Origin: Acidimicrobiaceae bacterium
GTDB taxonomy: Bacteria > Actinomycetota > Acidimicrobiia > Acidimicrobiales > UBA8190
Assembly: GCA_003453695.1 (NCBI GenBank)
Contig: DMNK01000144.1
Span: forward strand, 4,818-9,911
DNA length: 5,094 nt
Direction of reading: 5' to 3'
The notes under the pieces are model-generated. The model was not told the DNA's origin and ran no database searches. It saw only the letters and a program-made list of their open reading frames with translations. Below are positions 2,833 through 5,094 of this stretch, one piece after another; within the stretch, counting starts at the first letter, position 1; each line of letters opens with the position of its first letter. A program made the position numbers and the translations under genes.

Positions 2833-5094
2833 ATGCCCGTGAGCCGCCGGCGCGTCAGCATCGTCCCCCACACCCACTGGGACCGCGAGTGGTACGAGCC
2901 GTTCCAGAGCTTCCGGCTCATGCTGGTGCGAACCGTCGACGGGCTCCTCGAGCTGCTCGAGGACGACCCGTCCTATGGGCGCTTCCTTCTCGACGGCCAG
3001 ATGGCGGTGGTGGACGACTACCTCGAGGTCCGCCCCGAGAACGAGGCCCGCCTCCGGGCCCTGGCGGCATCGGGGCGGCTGTCCATGGGCCCCTGGTACA
3101 TCCTCATGGACGAGTTCCTGGCCACGGGCGAGACCATGGTGCGCGACCTGCAGCTGGGCGTGCTGCGCGCCTCGGCATTCGGGGGCGCCATGGCTGTCGG
3201 CTACCTGCCGGACATGTTCGGCCACATCGCCCAGATGCCCCAGCTGCTGAGCCAGGCCGGGCTCAGCCACGCCGTGGTGTGGCGGGGCGTGCCGTCGGCC
3301 GTCGACAAGAGCGCCTTCTGGTGGGAGGCGCCCGACGGGTCCGCGGTGCGAGCCGAGTACCTCGTGGTGGGCTACAGCAACGGCTCGTCGATCCCCGACG
3401 ACGCCAAGGCGCTGGTCCGCCGCATCGCCGACCACGAGAAGGAGGTCGGCAGCTTCCTCGTCGACGGCATGCTGTTCATGAACGGCACCGACCACCAGGC
3501 GCCCCAGCCGTGGCTGGGCCGGGTCGTGGCCGAGGCCAACGACCTCCAGGACGACTTCGAGCTCGAGATCACCTCGTTGCCCGAGTACCTGGAGCGGGCA
3601 CCCACCGACGGCCTGCCCCGCTGGCGCGGCGAGCTGCGCTCGGGGGCGCGGGCCAACGTGCTCATGGGCGTGGCTTCGACGCGCGTCGACGTGAAGCAGG
3701 CCCTGTCCCGGGTGGCACTGTCGTTGGAGCGCCGGGCCGAGCCCTACGCGGCGCTGTGGGGCCAGCCCTCGTCGTGGCCGGAGCGCCTCTTCGAACTGGC
3801 CTGGCGCGAGGTGATCCGCAACTCCGCCCACGACTCGGTGTGCGCCTGCTCGGTGGACGAGGTCACCGACGCCGTGCTGGCGCGCTACGCCGAGGCCGGG
3901 CGCATCGCCGACGGGGTGAGCGAGGAGGTGCTGGCCGCCTTCTCGCGCTCGCTCAGCGAGGCAGGCCCCGTGGCGGTGAACGTGACGGCGCGCCCTCGCC
4001 GGGGCGTCACCGAGATCGTCGTCCCCGGAGACGAACCGCCCCAGGGCACCCAGGTGCTCCCGGACGAGCCGGGCGCCTTCGGCATCCCCCGGGGACTGGG
4101 CCCGCTCACCCTGGACGCCGCCACGGTGCGCACCATCCTGGGCATGCTGCCGGGCGGCAGCCAGATCGACACCCACACCTGGATCCAGGACGTGCGGGTC
4201 GAGGAGGACGACAGCGGCATCGACATCACCATCGCCTTCGGGAGTGAAGAGCGCTTCGACGTCCCCATCGCCTCCATCAAGCAGGACCTGTACACCCGGT
4301 TGGGGGCCCGGCCGGATTCGTTGGTGCGCATCCGCATCGACCAGCCCCCAGTGCAGCGCGTCCTGGTGCGCAGCGACGACGTGCCCGCCTTCGGATGGCG
4401 GCCGCTCGCTCCCCGTCCCCTCGAGGACCCGGTGGCGGTGTCTCGCCGCCACGACGGCGGCGTGACCATGACCAACGGCGTGTGCACCGTGGAGGTGGAC
4501 GCCGCAGACGGGACGTTCTCGCTGGACGGAGTGGCCGGGCTGGGCCGTCTCGTCGACGGCGGCGACCACGGCGATTCGTACAACTACTCGCCTCCCGCTC
4601 AGGACCGGCTGGTGGACGCACCGGAATCGGTCGAGGTAGCGGTGGAAGAGGAGGGCCCGGTGCGCGGTCAGGTGCGCATCACTGCCCGGTACGTGTGGCC
4701 CTCGTACGTGGACGGCTCCACCCGGGCCCGAAGCGGCGAAGAGCACGTCACGGTGACAACCACCCTGCAGCTCTGTGCCGAGGAACGCCACGTGCTCGCC
4801 ACGACGAGCTTCGTGAACCCGAGCCGGGACCACCGGCTGCGGGCGCACTTCCCGCTCCCCCGCCCGGCCCAGTTCTCGGAGGCGGAGTCAGCGTTCGCCG
4901 TGGTGCGGCGCCCGCTGGTGGCCGAGGGGCGTCCCGACGAGTTCGGCCTGCCGACGTTCTCGAGCCAGCGGTTCGTGAGCGCAGGCGGGATCACGGTCGT
5001 CCATCTCGGCTTGTGCGAGTACGAGCTCGTCGACGTGGGCCACCTCCCCGACGCGGCCGACAGCGCCGACGGTGCCGACGGCCAGCGGGCCCAC
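2833..5094 (+). CDS. glycoside hydrolase family 38 alpha-mannosidase (3' end outside window)
   Basis: The frame is open without a stop from ATG 2833 to the window end (754 codons); family members usually run about 850-1000 residues, so a C-terminal piece is missing. GH38 enzymes are zinc-dependent retaining alpha-mannosidases. Visible: VPHTHWDREWY (11-21) with zinc ligands H15 and D17; GYLPDMFGHIAQMPQLL with the expected nucleophile and zinc ligand D127; NGTDHQAPQ (217-225), where D220 may be the acid/base; RSGARANVLMGVASTR opening the helical middle domain at 269; and NSAHDSVCACSVDEV with the fourth zinc ligand H333. A long beta-sandwich region follows, with GDHGDSYNYSPP at 577-588, typical of bacterial members. 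No signal peptide or membrane segment is seen, so it should act in the cytosol. Substrate is unknown: MngB-like phosphomannosyl-glycerate hydrolase or an alpha-mannosidase on glycan fragments are both possible; no sugar transporter is in view. The start could be GTG 2839 (see -10 box). Divergent from cutA. Confidence 0.96.
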   Translation, partial: MPVSRRRVSIVPHTHWDREWYEPFQSFRLMLVRTVDGLLELLEDDPSYGRFLLDGQMAVVDDYLEVRPENEARLRALAASGRLSMGPWYILMDEFLATGETMVRDLQLGVLRASAFGGAMAVGYLPDMFGHIAQMPQLLSQAGLSHAVVWRGVPSAVDKSAFWWEAPDGSAVRAEYLVVGYSNGSSIPDDAKALVRRIADHEKEVGSFLVDGMLFMNGTDHQAPQPWLGRVVAEANDLQDDFELEITSLPEYLERAPTDGLPRWRGELRSGARANVLMGVASTRVDVKQALSRVALSLERRAEPYAALWGQPSSWPERLFELAWREVIRNSAHDSVCACSVDEVTDAVLARYAEAGRIADGVSEEVLAAFSRSLSEAGPVAVNVTARPRRGVTEIVVPGDEPPQGTQVLPDEPGAFGIPRGLGPLTLDAATVRTILGMLPGGSQIDTHTWIQDVRVEEDDSGIDITIAFGSEERFDVPIASIKQDLYTRLGARPDSLVRIRIDQPPVQRVLVRSDDVPAFGWRPLAPRPLEDPVAVSRRHDGGVTMTNGVCTVEVDAADGTFSLDGVAGLGRLVDGGDHGDSYNYSPPAQDRLVDAPESVEVAVEEEGPVRGQVRITARYVWPSYVDGSTRARSGEEHVTVTTTLQLCAEERHVLATTSFVNPSRDHRLRAHFPLPRPAQFSEAESAFAVVRRPLVAEGRPDEFGLPTFSSQRFVSAGGITVVHLGLCEYELVDVGHLPDAADSADGADGQRAH

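Noticed and set aside
2889..4247. A 452-codon plus-strand frame inside the GH38 gene
   Set aside because: It is Arg/Pro/Gly-rich and out of frame with the GH38 coding sequence, which has all family motifs; a shadow of high-GC coding DNA.
2824..4848. A 674-codon open frame on the minus strand, opposite the GH38 gene
   Set aside because: Its His/Gly/Arg/Val-rich, low-complexity translation has no recognisable motif. The plus strand encodes a clear GH38 enzyme. G/C-ending codons on one strand remove stop codons from a frame on the other, so long antisense frames are expected here.

Overview
This window looks like ordinary chromosomal DNA from a very GC-rich bacterium, most likely an actinobacterium and possibly one of the Acidimicrobiia. 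The evidence is strong G/C preference at third codon positions, several genes without a Shine-Dalgarno sequence but with a TANNNT -10 box just before the start codon (leaderless starts), and the style of the acyl-CoA dehydrogenase and RNase HII proteins. The class-level placement is inference from memory of related proteins, not a search result. I see no insertion sequence, phage gene, CRISPR array, tRNA or rRNA.

Layout, left to right. Positions 1-726 (+) hold the C-terminal part of an acyl-CoA dehydrogenase cut by the window edge. Only 11 bases later, in convergent orientation, lies the end of rnhB (ribonuclease HII, minus strand, 738 to about 1595; the start is uncertain). A leader rich in inverted repeats (about 1596-1793) separates rnhB from a divergently transcribed 79-residue gene (1794-2033, +) with a strong ribosome binding site. 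That protein is unrecognised but looks like a small Tudor/SH3-like beta-barrel. A short convergent gap with a perfect hairpin (2046-2063) follows. Then come two small minus-strand genes: a GYD-domain protein (2081-2371) and cutA (2468-2794). A 38-base divergent spacer carrying a -10 box on each strand leads to a glycoside hydrolase family 38 alpha-mannosidase (2833 to the window end, +), complete at its N-terminus and cut off at its C-terminus after 754 codons.

The genes do not form one pathway: fatty-acyl oxidation, removal of ribonucleotides from DNA, a probable metal-tolerance protein, a GYD protein and a mannosidase sit side by side in alternating orientations, so each is probably its own transcription unit. 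I did not find an obviously new multi-gene system. The points most worth a second look are the three leaderless-type promoters with similar spacing, the small Tudor-like protein and its structured leader, the apparent relocation of the catalytic base in the acyl-CoA dehydrogenase, and the N-terminal extension of RNase HII.
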